NCBI GenBank assembly: GCA_949879795.1
Contig: CATLBR010000012.1
Location: 1 to 64,000, forward strand
Length of the DNA: 64,000 nt
Direction: 5' to 3'
Origin: an uncultured Hungatella sp.
GTDB lineage: Bacteria > Bacillota > Clostridia > Lachnospirales > Lachnospiraceae
Positions 1-9,048 of the stretch are shown piece after piece; position 1 is the first letter of the stretch, and each line of letters opens with the position of its first letter. Position numbers and translations under genes: made by a program. The notes beneath the pieces were generated by a model that made no database searches, had not been told where the DNA came from, and saw nothing but the letters and a program-made list of their open reading frames with translations.

Positions 1-3
1 ACC

Positions 4-639
4 ATGTCCCAGGACGAGATCAACGCCATGCTGGCGGGAGCAGCGTCAAGCGCTCCGGTGTCAGGCAGCCCGGCTCCGGTACCGGAACCTCAGCCCGCAG
101 CTCCTGCTATGGCGGGAATGCAGCCCGCGGCCAACATGGGACAGACAGGACAGCCCTACTATCCCTATCCGCCCATGGGTGCCGATCCCATGATGCTTCA
201 GCTGTTTACTCAGATGCAGCAGACCCAGATGCAGATGATGGAGATGATGAAATCCGTTTCCGGTTCCACGCCCGCGGCGGCGCCTGCGCAGCAGCCGTCA
301 CAGTCTATGGGCGGCACGACGATTATCCGTCCCATGGCTGCTCCATCCATCAGGGATGAGGCGGTGGAAGGAGAAGAGGACAAGACCAATCAGGAGATGC
401 TCATGAAAGTACCTCTTGAGATATCCGTGGAGATCGGCCGCACCAAGAGATTAGTACGGGATATTCTGGAATTTACTCAGGGCACTCTCGTAGTACTCGA
501 CAAGATGGCAGGAGAACAGGTGGATCTGTTCGTCAACGGACAGTGTATTGCCAGAGGCGATATCGTGGTTGTGGAAGACAATTTTGGTATTCGAATTACG
601 GAGATTGTCACACGGGAACTGCACCCGGAAAGCCTGTAA
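4..639 (+). CDS. fliN: Flagellar motor switch protein FliN/FliY-type (5' end may lie outside the window)
   Basis: C-ring switch protein on the cytoplasmic face of the flagellar motor. The N-terminus reads MSQDEINAML, the SQDEI-type peptide that in FliM and FliY binds phosphorylated CheY. A low-complexity Ala/Pro/Gln/Met linker follows (about residues 12-120), then a C-terminal SpoA/FliN domain (about 130-211) with VPLEISVEIGRTK and VDLFVNGQCIARGDIV. The CheC-like phosphatase domain of Bacillus FliY is absent, so this is a FliN with a FliY-like tail. The first three bases keep the frame open, and the motif usually follows a few more residues, so the true start may be upstream of base 1. The fliO ATG begins one base after the stop codon. 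Confidence 0.85.
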   Translation: MSQDEINAMLAGAASSAPVSGSPAPVPEPQPAAPAMAGMQPAANMGQTGQPYYPYPPMGADPMMLQLFTQMQQTQMQMMEMMKSVSGSTPAAAPAQQPSQSMGGTTIIRPMAAPSIRDEAVEGEEDKTNQEMLMKVPLEISVEIGRTKRLVRDILEFTQGTLVVLDKMAGEQVDLFVNGQCIARGDIVVVEDNFGIRITEIVTRELHPESL

Positions 640-640
640 G

Positions 641-1000
641 ATGGGAGATTTGACTTTGTTTCGCTCCGTACTCACCGTTCTGGTGGTACTGGTGCTTGCG
701 TATTGGTGCAGCCGTCTGCTGGCAAAGCAGTATATAAAAACTTCCGGTTCAGGCTGCCTGCAGGTCATCGAGCAGCTGCAGGTAGGACAGAACCAGAGGA
801 TTCTTCTCATAAAACTGGGAGAGTCCAATTATCTGATCGGCGTCAGCCAGGCGGGAATACAGTTTCTGGCAGAAGTAAAAGGTGATTTTGAGACGGAGGC
901 TCTGCGGCCGGTTCAGGAGAAACCGGTGCAGTTTCCCTTCCGGGATGTCATGGAGAAATACCTGGCAGGCCATCAGAAAAAGGAGGAAGAGGACAAATGA
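641..1000 (+). CDS. fliO: FliO-like flagellar export gate assembly protein
   Basis: Small bitopic membrane protein (119 aa) in the standard fliO position between fliN/Y and fliP. One transmembrane segment lies at about residues 8-25, followed by a cytoplasmic domain with CLQVIEQLQVGQNQRILLIKLG, the usual FliO pattern, and a charged tail (QKKEEEDK). In known systems FliO helps FliP assemble into the export gate. The start is set at the ATG right after the fliN stop; a longer reading frame exists upstream but overlaps fliN. The stop overlaps the fliP start by 4 bases (ATGA), suggesting translational coupling. Confidence 0.8.
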   Translation: MGDLTLFRSVLTVLVVLVLAYWCSRLLAKQYIKTSGSGCLQVIEQLQVGQNQRILLIKLGESNYLIGVSQAGIQFLAEVKGDFETEALRPVQEKPVQFPFRDVMEKYLAGHQKKEEEDK

Positions 1001-1653
1001 GCGACCTTCTGACACAGCTGAACGGCGGGAACGTCCCGGTGCTGGATCTTATGTTCCTGCTCACCTTGGCGGCGCTTCTGCCTTCCATTGTAATTATGAT
1101 GACCTCCTTTACCAGGACTGTCATCATCTTGTCTTTTACCAGGAATGCCATGGGTGTTCAGCAGGCGCCTCCCAGCATGGTGATTACAGGTATTTCCATA
1201 TTCCTCACTTTATATATTATGAGTCCGGTGATCAGCAGGATCAATGAAGAAGCATATCAGCCCTATCTGAGAGAGGAGATCACTCAGGAGGAGGCGGTGG
1301 AGCGGATGGTGGTTCCGCTGAAAGAATTTATGGTCCGCAACACCTACAAGAGCACTCTGGATAATTTCGTCAGAATGTCCAATACACCTGAGGAGGAACA
1401 GGCTATCGATTATCCTCTCACTGTTGTGGTACCTTCTTTCATGACCAGCGAGCTGAAAAGGGCGTTTACGGCAGGTTTCCTGATTTATCTTCCGTTCCTT
1501 CTGGTGGATATCATCGTCTCCACCACACTGATGTCCATGGGTATGGTGATGCTGCCTCCGGCTATGATTTCCCTGCCTTTCAAACTGTTGCTTTTCGTGA
1601 CGGTTGACGGGTGGGAACTTTTGTTTTCCAGTATTGTACAGAGTTTTCGCTGA
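997..1653 (+). CDS. fliP: Flagellar export gate protein FliP
   Basis: Integral membrane core subunit of the flagellar type III export gate. The sequence shows four hydrophobic segments and family motifs: LLPSIVIMMTSFTR and QQAPPSM near the N-terminus, VVPSFMTSELKRAF in the middle, and LPPAMISLPFKLLLFVTVDGW at the C-terminus. At 218 aa it matches forms lacking a long signal peptide. It is translationally coupled to fliO by a 4-base overlap and followed closely by fliQ. Assignment is secure from motifs and gene order. Confidence 0.97.
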   Translation: MSDLLTQLNGGNVPVLDLMFLLTLAALLPSIVIMMTSFTRTVIILSFTRNAMGVQQAPPSMVITGISIFLTLYIMSPVISRINEEAYQPYLREEITQEEAVERMVVPLKEFMVRNTYKSTLDNFVRMSNTPEEEQAIDYPLTVVVPSFMTSELKRAFTAGFLIYLPFLLVDIIVSTTLMSMGMVMLPPAMISLPFKLLLFVTVDGWELLFSSIVQSFR

Positions 1654-1667
1654 CAGGAGGGTGATTT

Positions 1668-1931
1668 ATGACAGAACCGGAGATACTCGATATCATGTAT
1701 CAGACGTTTCAGACGGCTGTACTGCTGGCCATGCCTTTTCTGCTGGTCAGCATGGTGGTGGGCGTTATCATCGCCATCTTTCAGGCAGCTACCCAGATCA
1801 ATGAACAGACCATGACGTTTGTTCCCAAATTTCTCTCCATACTTGTGGTTATGGGGTTCCTGGGAAGTTCCATTCTGTCCACCCTTCAGGAGTTTTTTCG
1901 GCATATGCTGACATTGATGATAGGGAGCTAG
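1668..1931 (+). CDS. fliQ: Flagellar export gate protein FliQ
   Basis: 87-residue protein with two transmembrane helices, the normal size for FliQ, a component of the FliPQR export gate. Characteristic stretches are LLAMPFLLVSMVVGVIIAIFQAATQINEQTMTFVPK (positions about 18-54) and a second hydrophobic helix near the C-terminus. It starts 14 bases after fliP behind an AGGAGG ribosome site and ends 4 bases before fliR. Confidence 0.96.
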   Translation: MTEPEILDIMYQTFQTAVLLAMPFLLVSMVVGVIIAIFQAATQINEQTMTFVPKFLSILVVMGFLGSSILSTLQEFFRHMLTLMIGS

Positions 1932-1935
1932 CCTT

Positions 1936-2688
1936 ATGTTTATCTTGTTTGCCCTGGTATTTATGCGGATGACAGGCGCGGTGGCATTCAACCCTGTGCT
2001 GGGCAGATCCAACATTCCCGCTACCTACAAGGGGGCCCTGGTCTTTATGTTGACCCTTATGCTGTATATGTCCGTGGGAGGTGCCCTGCAGCACGAACCG
2101 GCCACCATGGTGGAGTTCGGCGTCATGCTGGTGAAGGAGCTGTTTGTGGGATTTGTGCTGGGATTTTCCATGGAGCTTTTTTTTATGGTGGTCCGATATG
2201 CCTCATCCATCATCGACCACACCATGGGCCTGTCTATGGCTCAGGTGTACGACCCGGCCAACAGGACGCAGGTGACGGTTTCTTCCAGCCTGTTTTATGC
2301 CTTTTTGTTTCTTCTGTTTATGGCGGTGGACGGCCACGTGCATCTCATAGGGATGTTTTTTATATCCGCCAGACTGGTGCCTTTCGGAGAGGTGAGTATC
2401 CGCCCGGAATTGTACCAGCTGATGCTGGAGCTGTTTAAAAGCAATATCGTCATGGGACTGCAGTTCGCCTTTCCCATCATTGCTATGGAGATGGTGACGG
2501 AGGCTGCAGTGGGAATTCTCATGCGCATGATCCCCCAGATCAATGTGTTCGCGGTGAATTTTCAGCTGAAAATTCTGGTGGGGCTGATGATGCTTATATA
2601 TCTTTTCAGCCCGATGGCAGACAAGATGCACACGATTTTGAGAGATATGTTTGTCTATATGGAACGGCTTATCATGATGATGAGCTGA
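1936..2688 (+). CDS. fliR: Flagellar export gate protein FliR
   Basis: 250-residue polytopic membrane protein of the FliR/YscT family, third component of the export gate. About six hydrophobic segments are visible, with family residues RMTGAVAFNPVLGR near the N-terminus and FNPxxGRxNIP-like spacing. The C-terminal third carries VNFQLKILVGLMMLIYLFSPM, typical of FliR. The gene sits between fliQ and flhB as in Bacillus and Clostridia. Confidence 0.95.
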   Translation: MFILFALVFMRMTGAVAFNPVLGRSNIPATYKGALVFMLTLMLYMSVGGALQHEPATMVEFGVMLVKELFVGFVLGFSMELFFMVVRYASSIIDHTMGLSMAQVYDPANRTQVTVSSSLFYAFLFLLFMAVDGHVHLIGMFFISARLVPFGEVSIRPELYQLMLELFKSNIVMGLQFAFPIIAMEMVTEAAVGILMRMIPQINVFAVNFQLKILVGLMMLIYLFSPMADKMHTILRDMFVYMERLIMMMS

Positions 2689-2719
2689 GAAATCTTGGAG
2701 AAGAAGGGAGTGGTGAAGT

Positions 2720-3793
2720 TTGGCGGAGTCCAATGGACAGGAAAAGACCGAACAACCAACCAGTAAACGTCTCAAGGATGCCAGAAAGGAAGGTAATATC
2801 TTCCAGAGTAAGGATGCCGTCACGGTTGTCATGCTGTTCGGCGTGTTTTACATGGTCAAGCTCATGCTTCCGTTTATAGTAAAAACGGCCAGAGCCTGCA
2901 TCATTCACCTGTTTTCCATGGCAGTGGCCGACGACCCGCTGGCAGCTTCCACCCATATCTTTGCCTACATGATCGCAGCGGTGCTGAAATGTTCCATGCC
3001 GGTTCTGCTGATGTCCATCGCTCTCGGGATTCTGGGCCATGGGATACAGACCCGTTTTAACATAAGCTTTCAGATGCTGAAACCCAAGTTCAGCAAAATG
3101 AATCCCATCAATGGAATTAAGAGGATGTTCAGCATAAAAAAGCTGGTAGACCTTGCCAAAAACCTGATAAAGATTGCGTTGCTTCTTGCTTTGTTGTATA
3201 ATCTATTAAAGAGCGACCTGGATCAGGTGGCGCGGATGATCGATATGAACCTTTTCGTGTCCGCCGGCCATATGCTTGAACTTGTGTTTGACCTGGTGGT
3301 AAAGGTGTGTATTGCCTTTACCGTTGTTGCGTTTTTGGATTATCTTTATCAGAGATGGGATCACGCCCAGAACATGAAGATGACCAAACAGGAAGTGAAA
3401 GAGGAGTACAAGAATACAGAGGGTAATCCTGAAATCAAGGGAAGAATCCGAAGAATTCAGCGTCAGATGGCCCTGAGCAGGATGATGCAGAACGTTCCTC
3501 AGGCCGATGTGATCGTGAGGAACCCTACCCACTTTGCCGTGGCTTTAAAGTATGACCCGGAGAAGAACGGAGCCCCTGTGGTGCTGGCCAAGGGCCAGGA
3601 TTATCTGGCTCTGCGGATCATAAAGCTGGGAGAAGAGAGCGGGGTGTCCATTGTGGAGAACAGGCCCCTGGCCAGAGCTCTCTACGCCTCCTGTGAGATA
3701 GAGAGAGAGATTCCCGCGGAATTCTACGGGGCAGTGGCGGAGATTCTGGTATATATTTACCGGCAGAACCACCGGGACGACATGTTCCAATAG
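2720..3793 (+). CDS. flhB: Flagellar export switch protein FlhB (TTG start)
   Basis: Export-apparatus protein that switches substrate specificity from rod/hook to filament proteins after autocleavage. The N-terminus has the family signature EKTEQPTSKRLKDARKEG, followed by four transmembrane helices and a soluble C-domain with the autocleavage motif N268-P-T-H271. Translation appears to start at a TTG at 2720 because the conserved N-terminal peptide begins there and no in-frame ATG lies nearby. A second FlhB C-terminal-type protein is encoded at 25856-26194. Confidence 0.96.
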   Translation: MAESNGQEKTEQPTSKRLKDARKEGNIFQSKDAVTVVMLFGVFYMVKLMLPFIVKTARACIIHLFSMAVADDPLAASTHIFAYMIAAVLKCSMPVLLMSIALGILGHGIQTRFNISFQMLKPKFSKMNPINGIKRMFSIKKLVDLAKNLIKIALLLALLYNLLKSDLDQVARMIDMNLFVSAGHMLELVFDLVVKVCIAFTVVAFLDYLYQRWDHAQNMKMTKQEVKEEYKNTEGNPEIKGRIRRIQRQMALSRMMQNVPQADVIVRNPTHFAVALKYDPEKNGAPVVLAKGQDYLALRIIKLGEESGVSIVENRPLARALYASCEIEREIPAEFYGAVAEILVYIYRQNHRDDMFQ

Positions 3794-3821
3794 ATGAAAG
3801 ATTGAGGGATGGAGTTTTTGC

Positions 3822-5987
3822 ATGAAAAAGTTACTGAGCTATTCCATTGTACTGTTTGTATTGGCTATAATTCTGTTGTTGATCATACCTCTGCCGGAAG
3901 CGTTGGTGGATGTGGCCATTATCATCAATATGGCCCTTTCCCTGATGATCCTGGTGATCACCATGACGATCAAGGACGCGCTGGAATTTTCCATATTCCC
4001 GTCCCTTCTGCTGATCACCACCCTGTTCCGTCTGGGAATCAATGTTTCCACCACAAGAAACATTCTCTCAAATGCAGGATCCTCGGGACAGATCATCAAG
4101 TCTTTCGGTGACTTTATCCTCCAGGGCAACGTGGTGGTGGGTCTGGTTATCTACATGATTATCGTGCTCATGCAGTTCCTTGTCATCACAAAAGGAGCGG
4201 AGCGTGTGTCCGAGGTGGCGGCCAGATTTACCCTGGATGCCATGCCCGGCAAACAGATGGCCATCGATGCGGATTTGAACTCCGGGCTCATCGACGAGCA
4301 GGAGGCGAAACACCGCCGTGAAAAGATTCAGCGGGAGGCCGATTTTTACGGTTCCATGGATGGTGCCACCAAGATTGTAAAAGGCGACTCGGTTATGTCC
4401 CTGATCACCACGGCCATCAACCTGGTGGGCGGCAGCATCGTCGGTCTGGTCCAGGGCGGCGGAACGATCGGGGAGGTGCTGAACACCTACTCCATCGCCA
4501 CCGTGGGAGACGGTCTTGTGGGACAGATCCCTTCCCTTCTGATCTCTGTGGCTACAGGCATGATTGTGACGAGAGCCGTGTCCGAGGGAAGTTTAAACGA
4601 AGATATCTCGGGTCAGTTTAAGGCGCAGCCGGTGGCTATCATGATAAGCGGCATCGTTATCGCGGTGCTGGTGGTGATCCCGGGGATGCCGGTTATACAG
4701 CTTGTGATCATCTCTATGGGACTGATCGCGGGAGGTTATTTCCTGTACAGAAAGATGGGAGAAGAGCCGGGGCTGGCCGTGGCCGGCGGAGGCGTCATAG
4801 GCGCAGGCGGCCAGGGAGCTACCCTCCGAAGCTACAGCCCGGACGCGGAGCAGGGAGGGCAGGAGGAGCAGGAACCTCCGAAGCCCATGAGCGAGGAGGA
4901 ATTTTTCAAGGATGTAAACAATGTGTACAGCCTTCTGTCCGTGGAGGCCATCGAGATGGAGTTCGGCTACAGCCTGATTCCTCTGGTGGACGAGTCCGTG
5001 GGAGGGCGGCTGATCAACCGTATCATTATATTCCGGAGGCAGTATGCCCAAGATATGGGGTTTGTCATTCCCTCCATCCGTCTCAGGGACAGCTCGGTGC
5101 TGAATACCAACCAGTACTGTATCAAGATAAAGGGAGAGGAAGTGGCCAGAGGCGAGATCCTCATCGACTATTTCCTGGCCCTGGAGCCGGAGAACCCGGA
5201 AAAGGAAATCGACGGTATCGAAACCATCGAGCCTGCATATGGTATTCCTAGCAGATGGATCCGGCCGGAGGACAGAGAGATGGCGGAGATCTACGGCTAC
5301 ACGGTCATTGATCCCCTGTCCGTTCTGGTGACCCACCTGTCTGAGGTGGTGAAGCAGCACGCCTACGAGCTGATTACCAGGCAGGAGATCATCCATCTGG
5401 TGGAGAACATAAAGAAGACGTCACCGGAACTGATCGAGGAGGCATTTCCCAATTTTATCTCCTACAGTCTGTTCCAGAAACTTCTTACCAGCCTTCTGAA
5501 GGAAGGCGTACCTATCAAAGATTTGGAGACAATTATAGAGACGGCTTTGGAGACGATCTCTGATACAGGCCTTCCGGTCAGGGATGTGGACGGCCTCATC
5601 GAAAATATCAGAACAGCGCTTAAGAGGACTATCACCCGTATGTACTGCGAGGACGGCAGCATGAAAGTATTGACCCTGGATTCCGAGTTGGAGCGGACTA
5701 TGGTGGGCTGTTTGTCCAAGGGAGAGAGGGGATATTATCTGGCTTTAAGTCCTGATGTTCTCCAGAGTCTGATCAATCAGCTCACAGGACAGCTGAAGAA
5801 ATTCAGCGGACTCACACAGACTCCGGTGGTACTTACATCCCAGGTTATGAGGGTCCATTTCTACAGGCTGATTGAGCAGTTTTACCCCAATGTGAGAGTG
5901 CTGTCGTTCAATGAGATATCCAACAACGTACAGATACAATCCATCGGCAGTCTGACTCTTGAAAACAGGGGAAGAATGGGGGCCTGA
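3822..5987 (+). CDS. flhA: Flagellar export gate protein FlhA
   Basis: Large export-gate subunit (721 aa). The N-terminal half has about eight transmembrane helices with the FHIPEP-type cytoplasmic loop (ARFTLDAMPGKQMAIDADLN and RREADFYGSMDGATKFV-like residues). The C-terminal half is the soluble chaperone/substrate docking domain. The ATG follows a GAGGG ribosome site 28 bases after flhB. The next gene is the sigma factor, only 24 bases downstream; flhF and flhG, usually found here in Bacillus and Clostridia, are absent. Confidence 0.97.
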   Translation: MKKLLSYSIVLFVLAIILLLIIPLPEALVDVAIIINMALSLMILVITMTIKDALEFSIFPSLLLITTLFRLGINVSTTRNILSNAGSSGQIIKSFGDFILQGNVVVGLVIYMIIVLMQFLVITKGAERVSEVAARFTLDAMPGKQMAIDADLNSGLIDEQEAKHRREKIQREADFYGSMDGATKIVKGDSVMSLITTAINLVGGSIVGLVQGGGTIGEVLNTYSIATVGDGLVGQIPSLLISVATGMIVTRAVSEGSLNEDISGQFKAQPVAIMISGIVIAVLVVIPGMPVIQLVIISMGLIAGGYFLYRKMGEEPGLAVAGGGVIGAGGQGATLRSYSPDAEQGGQEEQEPPKPMSEEEFFKDVNNVYSLLSVEAIEMEFGYSLIPLVDESVGGRLINRIIIFRRQYAQDMGFVIPSIRLRDSSVLNTNQYCIKIKGEEVARGEILIDYFLALEPENPEKEIDGIETIEPAYGIPSRWIRPEDREMAEIYGYTVIDPLSVLVTHLSEVVKQHAYELITRQEIIHLVENIKKTSPELIEEAFPNFISYSLFQKLLTSLLKEGVPIKDLETIIETALETISDTGLPVRDVDGLIENIRTALKRTITRMYCEDGSMKVLTLDSELERTMVGCLSKGERGYYLALSPDVLQSLINQLTGQLKKFSGLTQTPVVLTSQVMRVHFYRLIEQFYPNVRVLSFNEISNNVQIQSIGSLTLENRGRMGA

Positions 5988-6011
5988 CCGGCCATAGGGA
6001 GATGACGGAAC

Positions 6012-6785
6012 ATGGTTCAGACAGATTACTTGGAAGAAAAGACCAATGAGGAACTTCTTGAGATGTACCGGGCGGAGGGCAGGATCGAGGTAAAGCAGGC
6101 CCTGGTACTCCGCTATCTCTATATTGTTAAAACTATTGCTAATCAGATGCGCAATGTCTATACCGGTTCTCTTCAGATGGAGGATATCATCAACGAGGGT
6201 GTCATCGCCATCATGAAAGGTATTGACAGATATGACCCGGAGCGAGATAATAAATTCGAGACGTTTATCTCAAGGCGCATCCGGGGGATGATCATCGATC
6301 TGGTGAGGAAAAACGACTGGATGCCCAGGGATTTCCGCAAGCAAGTGAAGGCCATGGAAGAACAGCAGATCGCTCTCGGCAGGAAACTGGGGCGCTCGCC
6401 TACGGACGAGGAGACAGCTCTTGCCATGGGGATGGATGTGCGGAAGTACCGGAAGCTGCAGCGCATGAGCACTATGATGAATGTGCTTTCACTGGACATG
6501 ATAACTGATGAGGAGGGGGAACACCAGTCTCTTCAGCTGTCAAGCGGGGATGTGGAGTCCCAGCCGGAGAAAGCCTTTTTAAAAGGCGAGTCCCGCCAGA
6601 TATTGGCGGAGGCCATCAACAGCCTGAAAGAAAAAGAGAAGATGGTAGTTTCTCTGTACTACGTGGAGGAGCTGAATATGGGGCAGATTGCCCGGATTCT
6701 GGGTGTCAGCGAGCCGCGGATATCTCAGATTCACAGTTCGGCCATCCGCAAACTGAAATCGTATATGAGCGGTTACCTGCACTGA
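6012..6785 (+). CDS. sigD: Flagellar sigma factor, SigD/FliA (sigma-28) family
   Basis: Alternative sigma factor of 257 aa for late flagellar genes. Region 2 is seen at about residues 25-100 (LVLRYLYIVKTIANQM, then INEGVIAIMKGIDRYDPERDNKFETFISRRIRGMIIDLVR). Region 3 follows at about 110-150 (LGRSPTDEETALAMGM), and region 4 with a helix-turn-helix (LNMGQIARILGVSEPRISQIHSSAIRKLK) ends the protein. Its likely targets, five sigma-28-type promoters, and its anti-sigma factor FlgM are in the same window. Confidence 0.95.
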   Translation: MVQTDYLEEKTNEELLEMYRAEGRIEVKQALVLRYLYIVKTIANQMRNVYTGSLQMEDIINEGVIAIMKGIDRYDPERDNKFETFISRRIRGMIIDLVRKNDWMPRDFRKQVKAMEEQQIALGRKLGRSPTDEETALAMGMDVRKYRKLQRMSTMMNVLSLDMITDEEGEHQSLQLSSGDVESQPEKAFLKGESRQILAEAINSLKEKEKMVVSLYYVEELNMGQIARILGVSEPRISQIHSSAIRKLKSYMSGYLH

Positions 6786-6820
6786 CGGGAGAGCCGCTTT
6801 GGAGAAAGGAGGAGACAGAC

Positions 6821-7612
6821 ATGTACCAGGGATTTTACAACCTGGCATCAGGTATGTTAACCCAGACCAGGAATCTGAATGTAATCAGTAACAATATGGT
6901 GAACATTCAGACTCCGGGCTATAAAAGAGACAAGATGGTGGGCACCACATTTCAGGAAGAGATGCTTTACCGCACAGGAAGGCACTACAAGGAGAACCCC
7001 CAGCCTCTGGCCACCACGTCCAAGATCCGGGCGGCGGAGCAGACATATGTGAGTTATGAGCAGGGAGGTTACGACGAGACAGAGGGAATCCTGGATTTCG
7101 CTCTCACGGACAAAGGTTTCTTCTGCATCGATACACCGGCGGGTGTCCGGTATACCAGGAACGGTTCTTTCTATGTGGACGACGAGGGTTATCTGGCCCT
7201 GAACAATTCAGGCAGGGTTCAGGGAATCGACGGTCCCATCGCCATCGACACAGAGGATTTTCAGGTGGACAGCCAGGGCGTTATCTATGTTCCTGCATCC
7301 ACGGTTTCAGGCGAAGACGGCGAGGTGGAGCAGATCGAGGAGCGGGTGCTGGGAGCCCTCAGGGTCGTGGACTTTGAGGATTACGGACAGCTGCACAAAG
7401 AGGATTACGGTCTGTTTTCCACGAATCAGGCTCCCCAGGAGGTGGAGAATCCCTCTCTGCTCTGGCAGGTTTTAGAGGAGTCCAATGTGGATATGATTGA
7501 GGAGATGACTTCTATGATGTCTTCTCAGAGGGCTCTGCAGAGTGCGGCCCAGGTACTCAAGATGTATGATCAGATCATGAGCAAGGCCGCCACGGAAGTG
7601 GGAAGACTGTAA
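6821..7612 (+). CDS. flgF: Flagellar distal-rod/hook basal-body protein, FlgF/FlgG family (first copy)
   Basis: Axial protein of the flagellar rod, 263 aa. The N-terminal rod motif (SGMLTQTRNLNVISNNMVNIQTPGYKR) and the C-terminal domain (SNVDMIEEMTSMMSSQRALQSAAQVLKMYDQIMSKAATEVG) are clear. Matches the FlhO-FlhP pair of Bacillus, where two adjacent FlgF/FlgG-like proteins form the distal rod; the exact F versus G assignment is uncertain. No signal peptide is expected because these proteins leave through the flagellar export apparatus. A ribosome site AAGGAGG precedes the ATG. Confidence 0.85.
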   Translation: MYQGFYNLASGMLTQTRNLNVISNNMVNIQTPGYKRDKMVGTTFQEEMLYRTGRHYKENPQPLATTSKIRAAEQTYVSYEQGGYDETEGILDFALTDKGFFCIDTPAGVRYTRNGSFYVDDEGYLALNNSGRVQGIDGPIAIDTEDFQVDSQGVIYVPASTVSGEDGEVEQIEERVLGALRVVDFEDYGQLHKEDYGLFSTNQAPQEVENPSLLWQVLEESNVDMIEEMTSMMSSQRALQSAAQVLKMYDQIMSKAATEVGRL

Positions 7613-7627
7613 GGAGGATAAAAAGAG

Positions 7628-8413
7628 ATGTACCAGTCATTTTATACAGGCGCTCTGGGCGCAGGAAGCGAGATGGCCAGGATGAGCGTCATCGCCAACA
7701 ACTTGGCCAATATCAACAATGACGGATTCAAGCCCAAGACAGCAGCATTTTCCGATCTTCTCAATTATAATCTCAATGATTCGGAGGACGCAGTGACAGA
7801 GCTGATGGCGGGCAATGGAATCCGCATGCAGCGCACATATTCTAATTTCAGCGTCGAGAGGCTTGGTCGCACCGGGGCGCCTTTGGATTTCGCCCTGCTG
7901 GACAACAACACCTTCTTCATGGTGGAGGATCCTGTTTCCGGAGATGTCACTTTTACCAGGTGTGGACATTTTCGCAGAGCTCAGCTGGGTGAGGACTACT
8001 TCTTGACCACAGACGGGGGAAAGATCGTGCTTGATCAGAACGGCGAGCGCCTGGAGGCTGACCTTCCCAATCTGGAGAGAATCGTGGCAGCCGTGTCGGG
8101 TGAAGACTATGAGGAGGAGGAAGACGAGTACGACGAGGAGGATGAGGAGGATAGACCCAGGATCGGAGTCTACACATTTTCCAACCCCAGCCGTCTTCTG
8201 AGTGTGGGGGACAATGAGTTCGCGCCTCCCGAGGGTATGGATCCTGTGCTGGTGGAGAACGCCAATGTAGAGAACGGCGCTCTGGAGCGCTCAAGCACGG
8301 ACCTGGCAAAAGAGATGGTAAAGATGATAGAGTGTCAGAGAGCCTACAGCTATGCTCTCAAGATGGTAACTACGTCAGACGAGATTGTGTCTACCATCAA
8401 CTCGCTGAGATAA
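7628..8413 (+). CDS. flgG: Flagellar distal-rod/hook basal-body protein, FlgF/FlgG family (second copy, acidic insert)
   Basis: Second member of the FlgF/FlgG pair, 261 aa, 15 bases after the first behind an AAGGAGG site. It has the N-terminal rod motif (EMARMSVIANNLANINNDGFKPK) and the C-terminal motif (LAKEMVKMIECQRAYSYALKMVTTSDEIVSTINSLR). Unusual is a run of almost only Glu/Asp/Tyr at about residues 158-177 (DNA 8099-8158) inserted in the central D1/D2 region. Paralogy to the upstream gene is evident; F versus G naming is provisional. Confidence 0.83.
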   Translation: MYQSFYTGALGAGSEMARMSVIANNLANINNDGFKPKTAAFSDLLNYNLNDSEDAVTELMAGNGIRMQRTYSNFSVERLGRTGAPLDFALLDNNTFFMVEDPVSGDVTFTRCGHFRRAQLGEDYFLTTDGGKIVLDQNGERLEADLPNLERIVAAVSGEDYEEEEDEYDEEDEEDRPRIGVYTFSNPSRLLSVGDNEFAPPEGMDPVLVENANVENGALERSSTDLAKEMVKMIECQRAYSYALKMVTTSDEIVSTINSLR

Positions 8414-8425
8414 TAAGAGGTGCAT

Positions 8426-9046
8426 ATGAGACTGAAAAGATATGAAGACATGAATCTTCAGGAACTGGACGTGATGAAAGAGATCAGCAGCATCGGTACC
8501 AGCCATGCCGCTACGGCCTTGTCCAAGCTCCTTCAAAAGGAGATCCGCATCACAATTCCTGAAGTCAGTATCCTGGGGTATGAGGAGACAGTGGATAAGA
8601 TCGGATACATGGAGGAGCTGGTGGCTGCCACCCTTGTTACTATGTCCAACGAAGTCAATGGTCTTATGCTGTTCATCTTTAAGAAGGATCTGGCTAACGC
8701 CGTTCTGGAAAAGCTGGTGGGCGTACATATCGAATCTTTCGAGGAGCTGGATGAGTTGGCTTATTCCGCTCTCGAGGAAGTGGGCAACATTATCATATGT
8801 TCTTACGTCAACGCTTTCACCCAGCTGGTGGGGGTGGAGATTGATTTGTCGGTTCCCGGCTCCACGGTGAACATGCTGGGAGGAATTCTCACGGTTCCCA
8901 TTGCGGAGTACGGTTATGAGACCGACAAGCTGATGTACATTAACGCGGAATTTATCATGGACGGAGAGAAACTTTCTGACGGGCTTCTGATGCTTCCTGA
9001 TATCAATTCCCTTAATGGTATTTTAGAGAGATTAGGGGTTTCGTAA
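8426..9046 (+). CDS. cheC: Chemotaxis phosphatase CheC (first active site altered)
   Basis: CheC/CheX/FliY-family phosphatase for CheY-P, 206 aa. The family has two D/S-xxx-E-xx-N active sites. The second is intact (S114, E118, N121, followed by IIICSYVNAFTQL). The first reads D15-VMK-E19-IS-S22: the catalytic Asn is Ser. The ATG at 8426 is preferred over an in-frame GTG at 8420 because a GAGG site lies 5 bases before it, whereas the GTG overlaps that site. It is followed by cheD after two bases; CheC and CheD interact in Bacillus and Thermotoga. Confidence 0.92.
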   Translation: MRLKRYEDMNLQELDVMKEISSIGTSHAATALSKLLQKEIRITIPEVSILGYEETVDKIGYMEELVAATLVTMSNEVNGLMLFIFKKDLANAVLEKLVGVHIESFEELDELAYSALEEVGNIIICSYVNAFTQLVGVEIDLSVPGSTVNMLGGILTVPIAEYGYETDKLMYINAEFIMDGEKLSDGLLMLPDINSLNGILERLGVS

Positions 9047-9048
9047 TA

